NCBI GenBank assembly: GCA_903919625.1
Contig: CAIXIZ010000108.1
Location: 1 to 40,695 of the forward strand
DNA length: 40,695 nt
From: an uncultured Verrucomicrobiota bacterium
Lineage (GTDB): Bacteria > Verrucomicrobiota > Verrucomicrobiia > Opitutales > Opitutaceae
Direction of reading: 5' to 3'
Shown here: positions 33,830 through 40,695 of the stretch, in pieces
Position numbering within the stretch: the stretch's first letter is position 1
Layout: every line of letters begins with the position of its first letter
Made by a program: the position numbers and the translations under genes
The notes under the pieces: generated by a model
Told to the model about the DNA's origin: nothing
Seen by the model: the letters and a program-made list of their open reading frames with translations, nothing else
Databases searched by the model: none

Positions 33830-33934
33830 CTCAGCTTGTGAGCCTTGGTGCGGAGCGACCGGCGAAAATGCTTGTCACCCAGCAGGGGCAAAGCCTAATC
33901 AACACCCTCTGTTCCTTGCGGAATCACACCTTTC

Positions 33935-34009
33935 GCCGATGTAGCTCAGTGGTAGAGCAACGCTTTCGTAAAGCGTGGGTCGTCGGTTCAATCCCGACCA
34001 TCGGCTCCA
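33935..34009 (+). tRNA. tRNA-Thr (anticodon CGT)
   Basis: A complete 75-base cloverleaf. Acceptor GCCGATG pairs with CATCGGC; D-arm GCTC/GAGC; anticodon stem ACGCT/AGCGT with loop TTCGTAA, so the anticodon is CGT reading ACG; T-arm GTCGG/CCGAC with loop TTCAATC. Discriminator T and the 3' CCA are encoded. Confidence 0.95.
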
Positions 34010-34726
34010 GGTGTTTTGACCGGTCCGGCATGCAATAGCTGAAGGAACGAAAATCTGAAAGGCTGAAGGACTGAAACATTCCGCAATCCGCAGTCCGCAG
34101 TCTAAATTTCAGCACCCTCCTGGTTTCGTGGCTTTAGAATTAAACGTTCCGCAGTCCGCCTTCCGCTAATTCCGCAATCCAAAATCCGAATTCCGAATTC
34201 GTAATTCCGCATTTCCACTCCGGCATTGCCCCTGCAACCAATTGACCGGTTCAGCCCGTTGGGGACAACGCGCTCCACCTTTGCACTTAGAAAACTCCTG
34301 GCTTCCTACTTTCTCATTCGGCAGTCCGCATTCCGCAATCCGCATTGGTTTGCCGCTGCCACCAATCGACCGGTCAGCACGTTGGGGACAACGTGCTCCA
34401 CCTTTGTTCCTGTCTTGGGAGGGTTGAGAGGACGATGTCCGGCAACAGAAACCGGGGTCAGCGACCCCGGCTACAACTGACCGAGCAGCACGTTAGGGAC
34501 AACGCGCTCCACCTGCTGGCTAAAAAATTCCTGGTTTCGTGGCTTCAGAATTAATCGTTCCGCAGTCCGCCTTCAATATTTCCGCTCCGGCATTGCCCCT
34601 GCCACCAATCGACCGAGCAGCGCGTTAGGGACAACGCGCTCCACCTGCTCACGAAAATTCTGGTTTCCTGGCTTCTGAATTAACCATTCCACCTTCCGCA
34701 TTCCACCTTCCGCATTGGTTTGTCCG
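34010..34726. repeat. Repeat field downstream of tRNA-Thr (hairpins plus CCGCANT heptads)
   Basis: A noncoding stretch of 717 bp built from repeating modules of about 110-190 bp. Each has: an AATTCCTGGTTTC-GTGGCTT-like lead (near 34119, 34528, 34654), runs of heptads such as CCGCAAT, CCGCAGT, CCGCATT, CCGCCTT (34079-34110, 34144-34225, 34318-34350, 34560, 34689), a CGGCATTGCCCCTGC block (34221, 34583), ACCAATCGACCG, and one family B hairpin ending CCACCT. Family B hairpins lie at 34253-34274, 34376-34397, 34487-34508 and 34619-34640; a family A hairpin is at 34452-34470. No protein with real codon structure is present. Confidence 0.75.
34452..34470 (-). repeat. Family A hairpin (CCGGGGTC / GACCCCGG)
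   Basis: Perfect eight-pair stem with AGC loop, followed by CTACA. On the minus strand it reads TGTAG, stem, GTC-GCT-GAC, stem, the same layout as 7889-7912 but with a different stem sequence. Confidence 0.7.
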
Positions 34727-35344
34727 CTACCACCATCCAACCACGTAGCCTTGCGCGGCTTTGATCGCGAAGACCGCGATATTTTTCGCCCCATGCGCGG
34801 CCACACAGGGCAGCAGCGACGCTTTCGGATTCAGCCGGGCGGCAAAGCGCATCGCATAAAACCACAGCGAACTCGCCAACACCGCCCAGGTGCTGAACCA
34901 GCCTTTCGCCGTGAGCGTGAGATGAAACGGCTGGTTCTTGCTCCAGTCCCACAAAAACGGATGCAGCGCCGCAAACAGCACTGACGCCCCCACGGCACCC
35001 GCCCACCTCATTCCCGCACCACGGCCTTCGACCACGATGAATCCACGGAAGATCAGTTCTTCAATAAACGCCGCCACCAGCGTGTAGAGTCCGAACAACA
35101 CCGTCATCTTCGACTGCTGTTCGCTCAGGCCCAGCCGGATTTCCCCCCACGTCTCGGCGGTAGTGATCGCCAGCGCGCCCATGGCCGCCACAACACACAC
35201 CCACACCGAGGCCGGCACCGCTCCCGGCAAGGCCCGGGGGTTGGGCCGCCCGGCCCGGGCCGTCCGGAAGTCGGCTGCCCACAACCAGGCAGCATAGAGG
35301 CCGGCGGCGGCGCAGACGAGCAGGAGCAGCGGGTTGTCGTTCAT
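34727..35344 (-). CDS. CPBP family intramembrane metalloprotease
   Basis: A 205-residue integral membrane protein, start 'MNDNPLLLL'. Three conserved CPBP (Abi/CAAX-protease) motifs are present: 'EELIFRGFIV' (paired glutamates and Arg), 'FAALHPFLWD' (His), and 'CVAAHGAKNI' (His...Asn). These form the metal-dependent active site inside the membrane. Family roles include prenyl-protein processing and bacteriocin immunity; which applies is unknown, though its divergent neighbour makes polyprenyl chains. The last codons overlap the edge of the repeat field. It diverges from the polyprenyl synthase over 77 bp. Confidence 0.87.
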   Translation of the reverse strand: MNDNPLLLLVCAAAGLYAAWLWAADFRTARAGRPNPRALPGAVPASVWVCVVAAMGALAITTAETWGEIRLGLSEQQSKMTVLFGLYTLVAAFIEELIFRGFIVVEGRGAGMRWAGAVGASVLFAALHPFLWDWSKNQPFHLTLTAKGWFSTWAVLASSLWFYAMRFAARLNPKASLLPCVAAHGAKNIAVFAIKAAQGYVVGWW

Positions 35345-35421
35345 GGTGGAGGGCAGGCGAAGAATTTTTACCGTTCGCGGCTGGTCATTTGACGTCAGAC
35401 CGCCCAAGGTGGAAGCCCATT

Positions 35422-36465
35422 ATGCCAGCCGTCGCCGTTTCCGCCCGCCCTCCTCCTGCCGTCCCTGCGCCCGGCCTTGGCCCGGTGTTTGACCGGCTGC
35501 GGCCCCAGCTGACGGAGCTGGACGGGTTCCTGCGGGCGCAATTGGCGGCGTTTGAGCCGGAAATCCGCACCCTGGCGGACTATTGTCTCGATGCTGCGGG
35601 CAAACGCATCCGGCCCGCCCTCGTATTTCTGAGCGGCTGGAAAGACGCCGGCCCGGCCGCGCCCGCCCTGGTGCGTGCGGCGGCCATTGTCGAACTGGTC
35701 CACCTCGCCACCCTCGTGCATGACGACATCATGGACGGGGCCGACCTGCGCCGGGGCCGTGACACCGCATCGCGCCACTATGGGCCCGAGACGGCCGTGC
35801 TGCTGGGCGACGCGCTGTTTGCCCATGCGCTCAACCTCGCCGCGCAGTTCCCGACCACCGAGGTCTGCCTCGCGGTGTCGGAGTCAACCCGCAAGGTCTG
35901 CACCGGCGAGATCATGCAGACGTTGCGCCGCCATGCCACCGATGTGACGCGGGCTGACTATGACCGCGTGATCGAGCTGAAAACGGCCGAGCTGTTCCGC
36001 GTGTCTTGCCAGCTCGGCGCGCGATTGGGCGGATTTTCGGCAGAGTTTGCGGCGGCGGCGGCGGAATTTGGCCGGCAGCTCGGCATTGCGTACCAGATTT
36101 ACGACGACCTCGCGGATTTCTTCGGCGACGAGCATCGGATCGGCAAAACCCTCGGCACCGACCTGCGCAGCGGCAAGCTCACCCTGCCGCTGCTCGTGCT
36201 GCGCGAGCGGCTTCCGTCCGACGAAAGCGCCGCGCTGCTTGACGAAATCGCCGGCCGGCGTCCGCCCGACCTCGGCGCCCGCCTGGCGCAGATGCGCGTG
36301 CACAATGTGTTTGCCACTGTCAGCGACGCGGTGCAATCCGCGCTCGTGGCCGCCGAGTCCGCTCTCACGCCCTACACCGCGCTCCCGCCAGTCCCGATGC
36401 TGCGTCAGCTCAGCGACGCCCTGCAAATCCAAGTCGGAAGTTTGCGTGCGTCGGCAGGCGGGTGA
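35422..36465 (+). CDS. Polyprenyl synthetase (trans-isoprenyl diphosphate synthase)
   Basis: A 347-residue enzyme starting 'MPAVAVSARPPP', with AAGGTGG about 10 bases upstream. It elongates allylic diphosphates with isopentenyl diphosphate. Seen: 'AAGKRIRPAL' (IPP-binding Lys/Arg), first Asp-rich motif 'LVHDDIMDGADLRRG', 'GDALFAHAL', 'KTAELFRVSCQLGA', and second Asp-rich motif 'YQIYDDLADFFGDE', 'KTLGTDLRSGKLTLPLL'. The second motif is D-D-L-A-D rather than D-D-x-x-D with the usual spacing, still consistent with the family. Product length is probably octaprenyl or longer (IspB/HepT-like), for quinone side chains; this is inference. No quinone gene lies nearby. Confidence 0.92.
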   Translation: MPAVAVSARPPPAVPAPGLGPVFDRLRPQLTELDGFLRAQLAAFEPEIRTLADYCLDAAGKRIRPALVFLSGWKDAGPAAPALVRAAAIVELVHLATLVHDDIMDGADLRRGRDTASRHYGPETAVLLGDALFAHALNLAAQFPTTEVCLAVSESTRKVCTGEIMQTLRRHATDVTRADYDRVIELKTAELFRVSCQLGARLGGFSAEFAAAAAEFGRQLGIAYQIYDDLADFFGDEHRIGKTLGTDLRSGKLTLPLLVLRERLPSDESAALLDEIAGRRPPDLGARLAQMRVHNVFATVSDAVQSALVAAESALTPYTALPPVPMLRQLSDALQIQVGSLRASAGG

Positions 36466-36654
36466 CTGTCCAATCAGCGGATTTTTAAGAGGGAAACGAG
36501 GAAACCAGGAATTTGATTTGGGAATTCCGATTTCGGATTTTGGATTGTTCCTGACACCGACCTGCGGAATCGGTTGTTGGTTCCAATTCCTGGCTTCCTG
36601 GTTTCTCCCTTATATCCGCCTTCCGCATTCCGAATTCCCAAATCCGCCCTCCGC
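36466..36654. repeat. Inverted pair of repeat modules between polyprenyl synthase and GH13 genes
   Basis: Two copies of the module seen at 34119-34225 face each other. The left (about 36488-36548, minus reading) and right (about 36585-36652, plus reading) share AATTCCTG, CCTGGTTTC and GAATTCCCAAATC strings, followed by heptads CCGCCTT, CCGCATT, CCGAATT. Their transcript could fold into a long imperfect hairpin. No gene is present. Confidence 0.6.
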
Positions 36655-39102
36655 TCACTCTTCGCACACCCACAGGCCGCAGCCGAGGGCGGGGACGAAG
36701 AGTTCGGGCTCGACCGGCTGGGTGACCCCATGGCGGGGACCGAAAAAATGCTCGTGGTCGGCGAGCTGGCGCCAGGACGAGGCCGGGAGCACCTGGCCGA
36801 GCGGGATGGTGACGTCGTCCAAGGTCGGGTTGATGGCGAACAGCAGGCGCGCCGGACCCTGGCTGTGGTCGGCGTTGTAGAGCACGGCGGTGGCGATGGA
36901 ATGATGCGCCCAATAAAACTGGAAAAATCCCTCGCTGGCCCGCGTGTAATGGCGCAGCAGCCGGCCGGTTTCCGAACGGCGGAAGGCGATCCAGTCCGCG
37001 AAATAGGCATGGGTCGCCGGAAAGCGGAACAGCCGGCGGTAGTCGAGTGCGTTGAGGTCGCCCCGCAGGTAGGTGTTGTTGACGCCATGCTTGGAGCGGA
37101 GGAAATCCTGGCCGGCGGCGAGCATCGGGATGCCGATGGACATGAACAGCACGGCCGCCATGAGGTGGGTGCGTTCGCGGTCGGTGGCGGTGGGGTGGTC
37201 CCCGTTGTGCGACGGATTTTCCGTGATGACATCGATCCACGTGCGGTCGTCGTGCGACTCGGTGTAGTTGAGGGTCTGCGCGGGCCATTTGGCGTAATAC
37301 CAGGGCGAACCTTTCAGGCAGTATTCGAAGCGGTCGCGGCTGCCGCCGCCGCGCACATAGTCGCGGAGGAAGTCGCGGTAGCCGTCGTTCCAGGAGGCCC
37401 AGCCGGTGTCGCGCAGTTCGCCGGCGATATGGCCGCGGAAACTCCAGGGCTCGGCGATGAGGATCACGTCGGGCTTCACGTGCTTGAGCGCGGTCTCGAT
37501 CTCGCGCAGCACGGGCGCGCCGATGAGGTCGGCCAGGTCAAAGCGAAAACCGTCCACCCCGTAGGCTTCGAGCAGGTGGAGGCAGCTGTCGATGATGAGG
37601 CGCTTCGACATCGCGGCGGAGGCGCACAGGTCGTTGCCACAGCCGCTCCAGTTGGCGAGCCGGCCCGCGCCGTCCTGCTCAAAATAATACAGCTTGTCCA
37701 CGAACATGAGATGCGCGGGCTCGCCGACGTGGTTGTAGACCACGTCGAGCAGCACGGCCATGCCGCGCCGGTGGAAGGCCTGCACCAGCTCCTGCAGTTC
37801 CCGCACGCCGGATGCGTGCACCGGATCCAGCGCGTAGCTGCTCGCGGGCGCGAAGTAGTTCACCGTCATGTAGCCCCAGTGGTATTCCCCGGCCGTGCGG
37901 CTGTCGTTTTCCTGCACGGGCTGCAGCTCGACGCAGTTCACGCCCAGCCGGTGCAGGTAAAACTGCGGGCTCTCCACCCATTTGCGCAGGCCGGTGAAAC
38001 CGCGCCGCTCCTCCGCGCTGAGGGCGACGGGCGCATGGGCGGCAAGGTCGCGCACATGGGCCTCGGCAATGACAAGGTCATGCCACGCGGGGGTGGTGAA
38101 GCCGTGGTCGCCGGCCCCGATCCACGCCTGGTCGAGCACGATCCCGGGGCCTTCCCGGCCGACCGTCGCGAGCGCCCACGGGTCGAGCACGCGATGCTGG
38201 GGTTTGAAGAACCCGAAGGCATCGTGCGGCCCGTCCACATGATACCAGTAAAACCAGCCGTGCAGGTTCTGCGCGAGCACGAGCTCCCACACCCCGTAGC
38301 CGCCCTCGGGGTCGGCCCGGCGGGCGAGCGGGTAGCGGTGGGGCGCGTTTTGCGCGGCGAGTTCGGCGCAGACACACAGCTCGACGCGTTTGGCACGGGG
38401 CGCAAACAGCCGGAACACGGTTTCGTTGCCGCGCACAAGCGCGCCCATCGGCAGGTTGGTGCCGAGCTGGTGGAAAAACGCCCCGCGCATCAGCGGCACC
38501 TCCTGCCCGTCCTCCCCGTCGGCCCACTGCACCGTCCAGGGTTCGGCGAGATCGAGCGGCTGCCCGGTGGTGAAGGCGAAGAGGTGCTGGCCGGTGCGCT
38601 CCGGCTCGATGGCGTGGTTGACGGTGCCGCCCTCGTCCCGCACGGCGTTGGGCACATCGTCGCGCACTGTGAGCCAGCGCCCGCCGCCCGTCACAAACTT
38701 AAACTGTCTCGGCGGGTGGGCGAAAAAACGCGCGGCGTGGCCGGACCACAGCCGCACCGCCTCACCATCAAGCGAGGCCGGGCGCAGCGCCCATTCCTCA
38801 CAGCCGATGGCGTTGGCCCAGCCGTTGAAATCGCCCGCCAGATAGATGGCTTCCGGCGTGTCGGCGCCCGGATCGCGGCCGGGACGCAGGAAGAAAAAGA
38901 TCTCGTCCTTGCGGTTCACGAAAAAACCGCTTTCGCAGCCAAAGGTGTAATCGGGCACCGGGCGCAGCGCGGTGAATTTGGCCCCGCCGCTGAGCGCGAG
39001 CGGCGGCGGTAGCCGCGCCCGCCAGTCACGGGTCAGCTCGACGACCCCGGAGGTGGGCGATTCCAGCCAGGCACGGGCGATTTTTTTAACGCGGTGGGAC
39101 AT
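36655..39102 (-). CDS. GH13 pullulanase-type alpha-1,6-glucosidase (glycogen/starch debranching)
   Basis: An 815-residue cytoplasmic enzyme (no signal peptide); start 'MSHRVKKIARAW' is taken, another ATG lies 21 bp upstream. An N-terminal region with 'AIYLAGDFNGW' is a CBM48/E-set-like fold, followed by a second one near residues 230-330 ('FRLFAPRAKRVELCV'). The catalytic barrel shows 'YHWGYMTVNYF' (pullulanase YNWGYDP-like), region I 'DVVYNH', region II nucleophile Asp522 in 'FRFDLADLIG', general acid Glu551 in 'IAEPWSF', and Asp618 in 'TESHDD'. It should cleave alpha-1,6 branches during glycogen use. The tail 'GCGLWVCEE' is typical of the C-terminal beta-sandwich. It is a single gene flanked by repeats and a phosphodiesterase-like gene 151 bp upstream. 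Confidence 0.9.
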   Translation of the reverse strand: MSHRVKKIARAWLESPTSGVVELTRDWRARLPPPLALSGGAKFTALRPVPDYTFGCESGFFVNRKDEIFFFLRPGRDPGADTPEAIYLAGDFNGWANAIGCEEWALRPASLDGEAVRLWSGHAARFFAHPPRQFKFVTGGGRWLTVRDDVPNAVRDEGGTVNHAIEPERTGQHLFAFTTGQPLDLAEPWTVQWADGEDGQEVPLMRGAFFHQLGTNLPMGALVRGNETVFRLFAPRAKRVELCVCAELAAQNAPHRYPLARRADPEGGYGVWELVLAQNLHGWFYWYHVDGPHDAFGFFKPQHRVLDPWALATVGREGPGIVLDQAWIGAGDHGFTTPAWHDLVIAEAHVRDLAAHAPVALSAEERRGFTGLRKWVESPQFYLHRLGVNCVELQPVQENDSRTAGEYHWGYMTVNYFAPASSYALDPVHASGVRELQELVQAFHRRGMAVLLDVVYNHVGEPAHLMFVDKLYYFEQDGAGRLANWSGCGNDLCASAAMSKRLIIDSCLHLLEAYGVDGFRFDLADLIGAPVLREIETALKHVKPDVILIAEPWSFRGHIAGELRDTGWASWNDGYRDFLRDYVRGGGSRDRFEYCLKGSPWYYAKWPAQTLNYTESHDDRTWIDVITENPSHNGDHPTATDRERTHLMAAVLFMSIGIPMLAAGQDFLRSKHGVNNTYLRGDLNALDYRRLFRFPATHAYFADWIAFRRSETGRLLRHYTRASEGFFQFYWAHHSIATAVLYNADHSQGPARLLFAINPTLDDVTIPLGQVLPASSWRQLADHEHFFGPRHGVTQPVEPELFVPALGCGLWVCEE

Positions 39103-39253
39103 CAGGGTGCGAAGCCATAGCATCCCCCGCGCCGATTCCCCGGCACAAGCGCGAACTGAGTGATTCCGCCCGGCCAGAATCTGGCGGCGACGGACCGCGG
39201 GCAGCGTCTGCCGGCGGACCGACCGGATGCGGCCCATGCTCTCGCCAGCCCGG

Positions 39254-40204
39254 TTATTTGACAAACGCGGCGGCCACCGGCTTGCCGTCGAAATAATCCG
39301 GCAGCGGCAGGCCGAGCAGCCAGCAGACGGTCGCGGCGGTGTCCTCCGTATGCACGGTCAGCGGGACGAGGTCGGTCAGGTCGTAGCCTTGGCGCACCCC
39401 CGGGCCGGTGATGATCCAGGGGATGTTGAGGCTGCGCTGGTCGTCCTTGCCATGAACCAGGCCCTGGCCGCCGTGGTCGGCGGTGACGATGATGATGCTG
39501 GACTCCCGGATCCTGGCCTGGTCCAGCGCGGCCAGGATGGCGGCAAGCGCGAGGTCGGTCTTGTCCACCTGCGCGAGATATTCGGGCGAGGCCCATCCTT
39601 TGGCATGGCCGACCGTGTCGGTGTCGGGAAAATGGATGAGCATCAGGTCGGGCTGGTAGGCCGCGATGATTTTGACCGCCTGCTCGACGACGCCCTCGTT
39701 GTTGTCCTTTGCGTTGGTGCCGGAGGGCAGCCAGGCATGGGTGATCGTCCCGGGCGGGTTGAGCGTCGAAAACTTCGATTTGCCCGCGACCATCGCCGTC
39801 ACATAGCCGGCCTTGGTGGCCATGGCCATCACCGTCGGCCGGTTGGGATAAAGCCCGCGCCGCACCGGCAGATCATCATTCCAGAAGATGCCGTGTTTGT
39901 CCGGGGTCACGCCGGTGACCATGCTGGTGTGCGAGGGCAGGGTGATGGCGACGTCCGTGGTGCGGGCCCAGAAGGTGTAGGCGCCTGCTTTCAGCATCGT
40001 GCGCAGCGTCGGCATATTGGCCTGCAACGCCTTGTCGGGCCGCAAGCCGTCGATGCTGATGATGAAAACATGTTTGACCGCGGGGATGGGCTGCGGGGGC
40101 CGGGCGACGGGCGCGGCCGCAGGAACCGCTGTCTGGCCATGTCCCACGGAGGTGAAGACGGCCAGGGCCAAAGTCAGCCGGAGGGTGCGGAGCGGGGTTT
40201 TCAT
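39254..40204 (-). CDS. Secreted type I phosphodiesterase / nucleotide pyrophosphatase-like protein
   Basis: A 316-residue alkaline-phosphatase-superfamily protein with signal peptide 'MKTPLRTLRLTLALAVFTSVGHG'. Metal ligands and nucleophile are visible: Asp in 'IISIDGLRPD', Thr nucleophile in 'AITLPSHTSMVTG', Asp/His in 'HFPDTDTVGHAKG', Asp-His in 'TADHGGQGLVHG', and a further His nearby. The family (Phosphodiest) hydrolyses nucleotide or lipid phosphodiesters, probably in the periplasm. At 316 residues it is shorter than the eukaryotic NPP enzymes but normal for bacterial members. It diverges from mnmA across 91 bp, so each has its own promoter. Confidence 0.9.
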   Translation of the reverse strand: MKTPLRTLRLTLALAVFTSVGHGQTAVPAAAPVARPPQPIPAVKHVFIISIDGLRPDKALQANMPTLRTMLKAGAYTFWARTTDVAITLPSHTSMVTGVTPDKHGIFWNDDLPVRRGLYPNRPTVMAMATKAGYVTAMVAGKSKFSTLNPPGTITHAWLPSGTNAKDNNEGVVEQAVKIIAAYQPDLMLIHFPDTDTVGHAKGWASPEYLAQVDKTDLALAAILAALDQARIRESSIIIVTADHGGQGLVHGKDDQRSLNIPWIITGPGVRQGYDLTDLVPLTVHTEDTAATVCWLLGLPLPDYFDGKPVAAAFVK

Positions 40205-40295
40205 CGCAGCAGCCTGATCAGCCCGGCGAAAGCGTGCAAGCCGCGGAAAGCGGCATGCGGTTGACAACTCAATCCACTGACGCCCCCGTTGCCGC

Positions 40296-40695
40296 ATGCC
40301 CGTGCGCGAAAAAATTCTTGTCGCCCTGTCCGGCGGAGTGGACAGCTCCGTCGCCGCGCTGCTGCTCAGGCGGGCGGGTCACGAGCTGGTGGGCGCCTAC
40401 ATGAAGAACTGGATCAACGAGGACAAGGTGGTCGGCCATTGTCCGTGGGAGCAGGACATCACCGATGCGCGCGCGGTGGCGGAGCGGATCGGGATCGAGT
40501 TTCACGTCGTCAACCTCATGCGCGACTACCGGGAGCGCGTGGTCGCCCACCTGCTGGACGGCTATGCGCACGGCCTCACGCCCAACCCGGATGTGCGCTG
40601 CAACCGCGAGATCAAGTTTGGCGTGTTTCGCGCCTGGGCCAGGGAGCAGGGCTTCGCTGCCGTCGCGACCGGGCATTATGCAAGGCGGGTGGAGG
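40296..40695 (+). CDS. mnmA: tRNA-specific 2-thiouridylase MnmA, 3' end missing
   Basis: The first 133 codons are present; the gene runs off the window. Start 'MPVREKILVALSGGVDSSVAALLL' contains the ATP-binding PP-loop S-G-G-V-D-S-S. 'YMKNW' and the 'NPDVRCNREIKFG' motif with the first catalytic cysteine identify MnmA, which makes 2-thiouridine at the wobble position of tRNA-Lys, -Glu and -Gln. 'ATGHYAR' follows as expected. The GTG two codons later is another possible start but gives nothing better. Confidence 0.93.
   Translation, partial: MPVREKILVALSGGVDSSVAALLLRRAGHELVGAYMKNWINEDKVVGHCPWEQDITDARAVAERIGIEFHVVNLMRDYRERVVAHLLDGYAHGLTPNPDVRCNREIKFGVFRAWAREQGFAAVATGHYARRVE

Noticed and set aside
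34010..34726. CRISPR array in the repeat field
   Set aside because: Repeats are short heptads and hairpin modules with unequal spacing and no uniform repeat-spacer pattern; no cas genes are near.
36574..39012. Long plus-strand open frame opposite the GH13 gene
   Set aside because: Antisense to an enzyme with all catalytic motifs; composition is the typical GC-rich shadow.

Overview
The window is GC-rich with dense coding on both strands. It looks like a chromosomal segment of a Verrucomicrobiota bacterium, most likely near Opitutaceae. This rests on the PSCyt/DUF1592 plus DUF1552 gene pair (typical of the PVC group), a TIGR03790-family protein, pseudopilin-like proteins with 'HGELPA..LVP.YLPAVP' tails, an integrase fragment of a type I associate with that phylum, and many short intergenic hairpin and heptad repeats. 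The assignment is inference; no marker search was possible.

Layout. 1-1179: 3' part of a fusion protein (PTS EIIA-like, pyruvate-kinase-C-like, DisA_N diadenylate cyclase-like), then a reverse DUF5069 gene. 1798-7806: probable three-gene export operon (secreted esterase, giant cytochrome-c-type DUF1592 lipoprotein, Tat-exported DUF1552 protein). 7807-9268: repeat-rich intergenic DNA around yceH and the short rpmG gene. 9269-15576: membrane-anchored hypothetical (paralogue A), PLP aminotransferase, TIGR03790 protein, S1/P1 nuclease, DUF2585 protein. 15886-21804 (reverse): holA, purB, terminator, then obgE, a stand-alone MshEN-like protein and a GspE/PilB ATPase. 21997-25517: complete mlaEFDCA operon for phospholipid trafficking at the outer membrane, so the cell envelope is Gram-negative type. 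25549-27946: rsmD, rsmE, aldo/keto reductase. 28182-30983: secreted NHL/Ig-like repeat protein. 31160-33285: small membrane protein and paralogue B. 33473-34726: integrase remnant, tRNA-Thr(CGT) and a dense repeat field. 34727-40695: CPBP protease, polyprenyl synthase, GH13 pullulanase-like enzyme, a phosphodiesterase/phosphatase-like protein, and the start of mnmA.

The most unusual material lies in the repeats. (i) A near-perfect palindrome of about 27 bp at 15656-15682 has a close second copy inside the rsmE coding sequence, where it is translated in frame as eight extra codons; this recalls the protein-invading palindromic elements of Rickettsia. (ii) Two families of short intergenic hairpins keep their loop or core while the stems change in a compensatory way. 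(iii) Degenerate heptad arrays (CCGCANT-like) fill the gaps around the tRNA gene and downstream of the polyprenyl synthase. Also notable are the fused cyclic-di-AMP-type protein, the duplicated pseudopilin-like membrane protein, and the stand-alone MshEN-like gene next to gspE.
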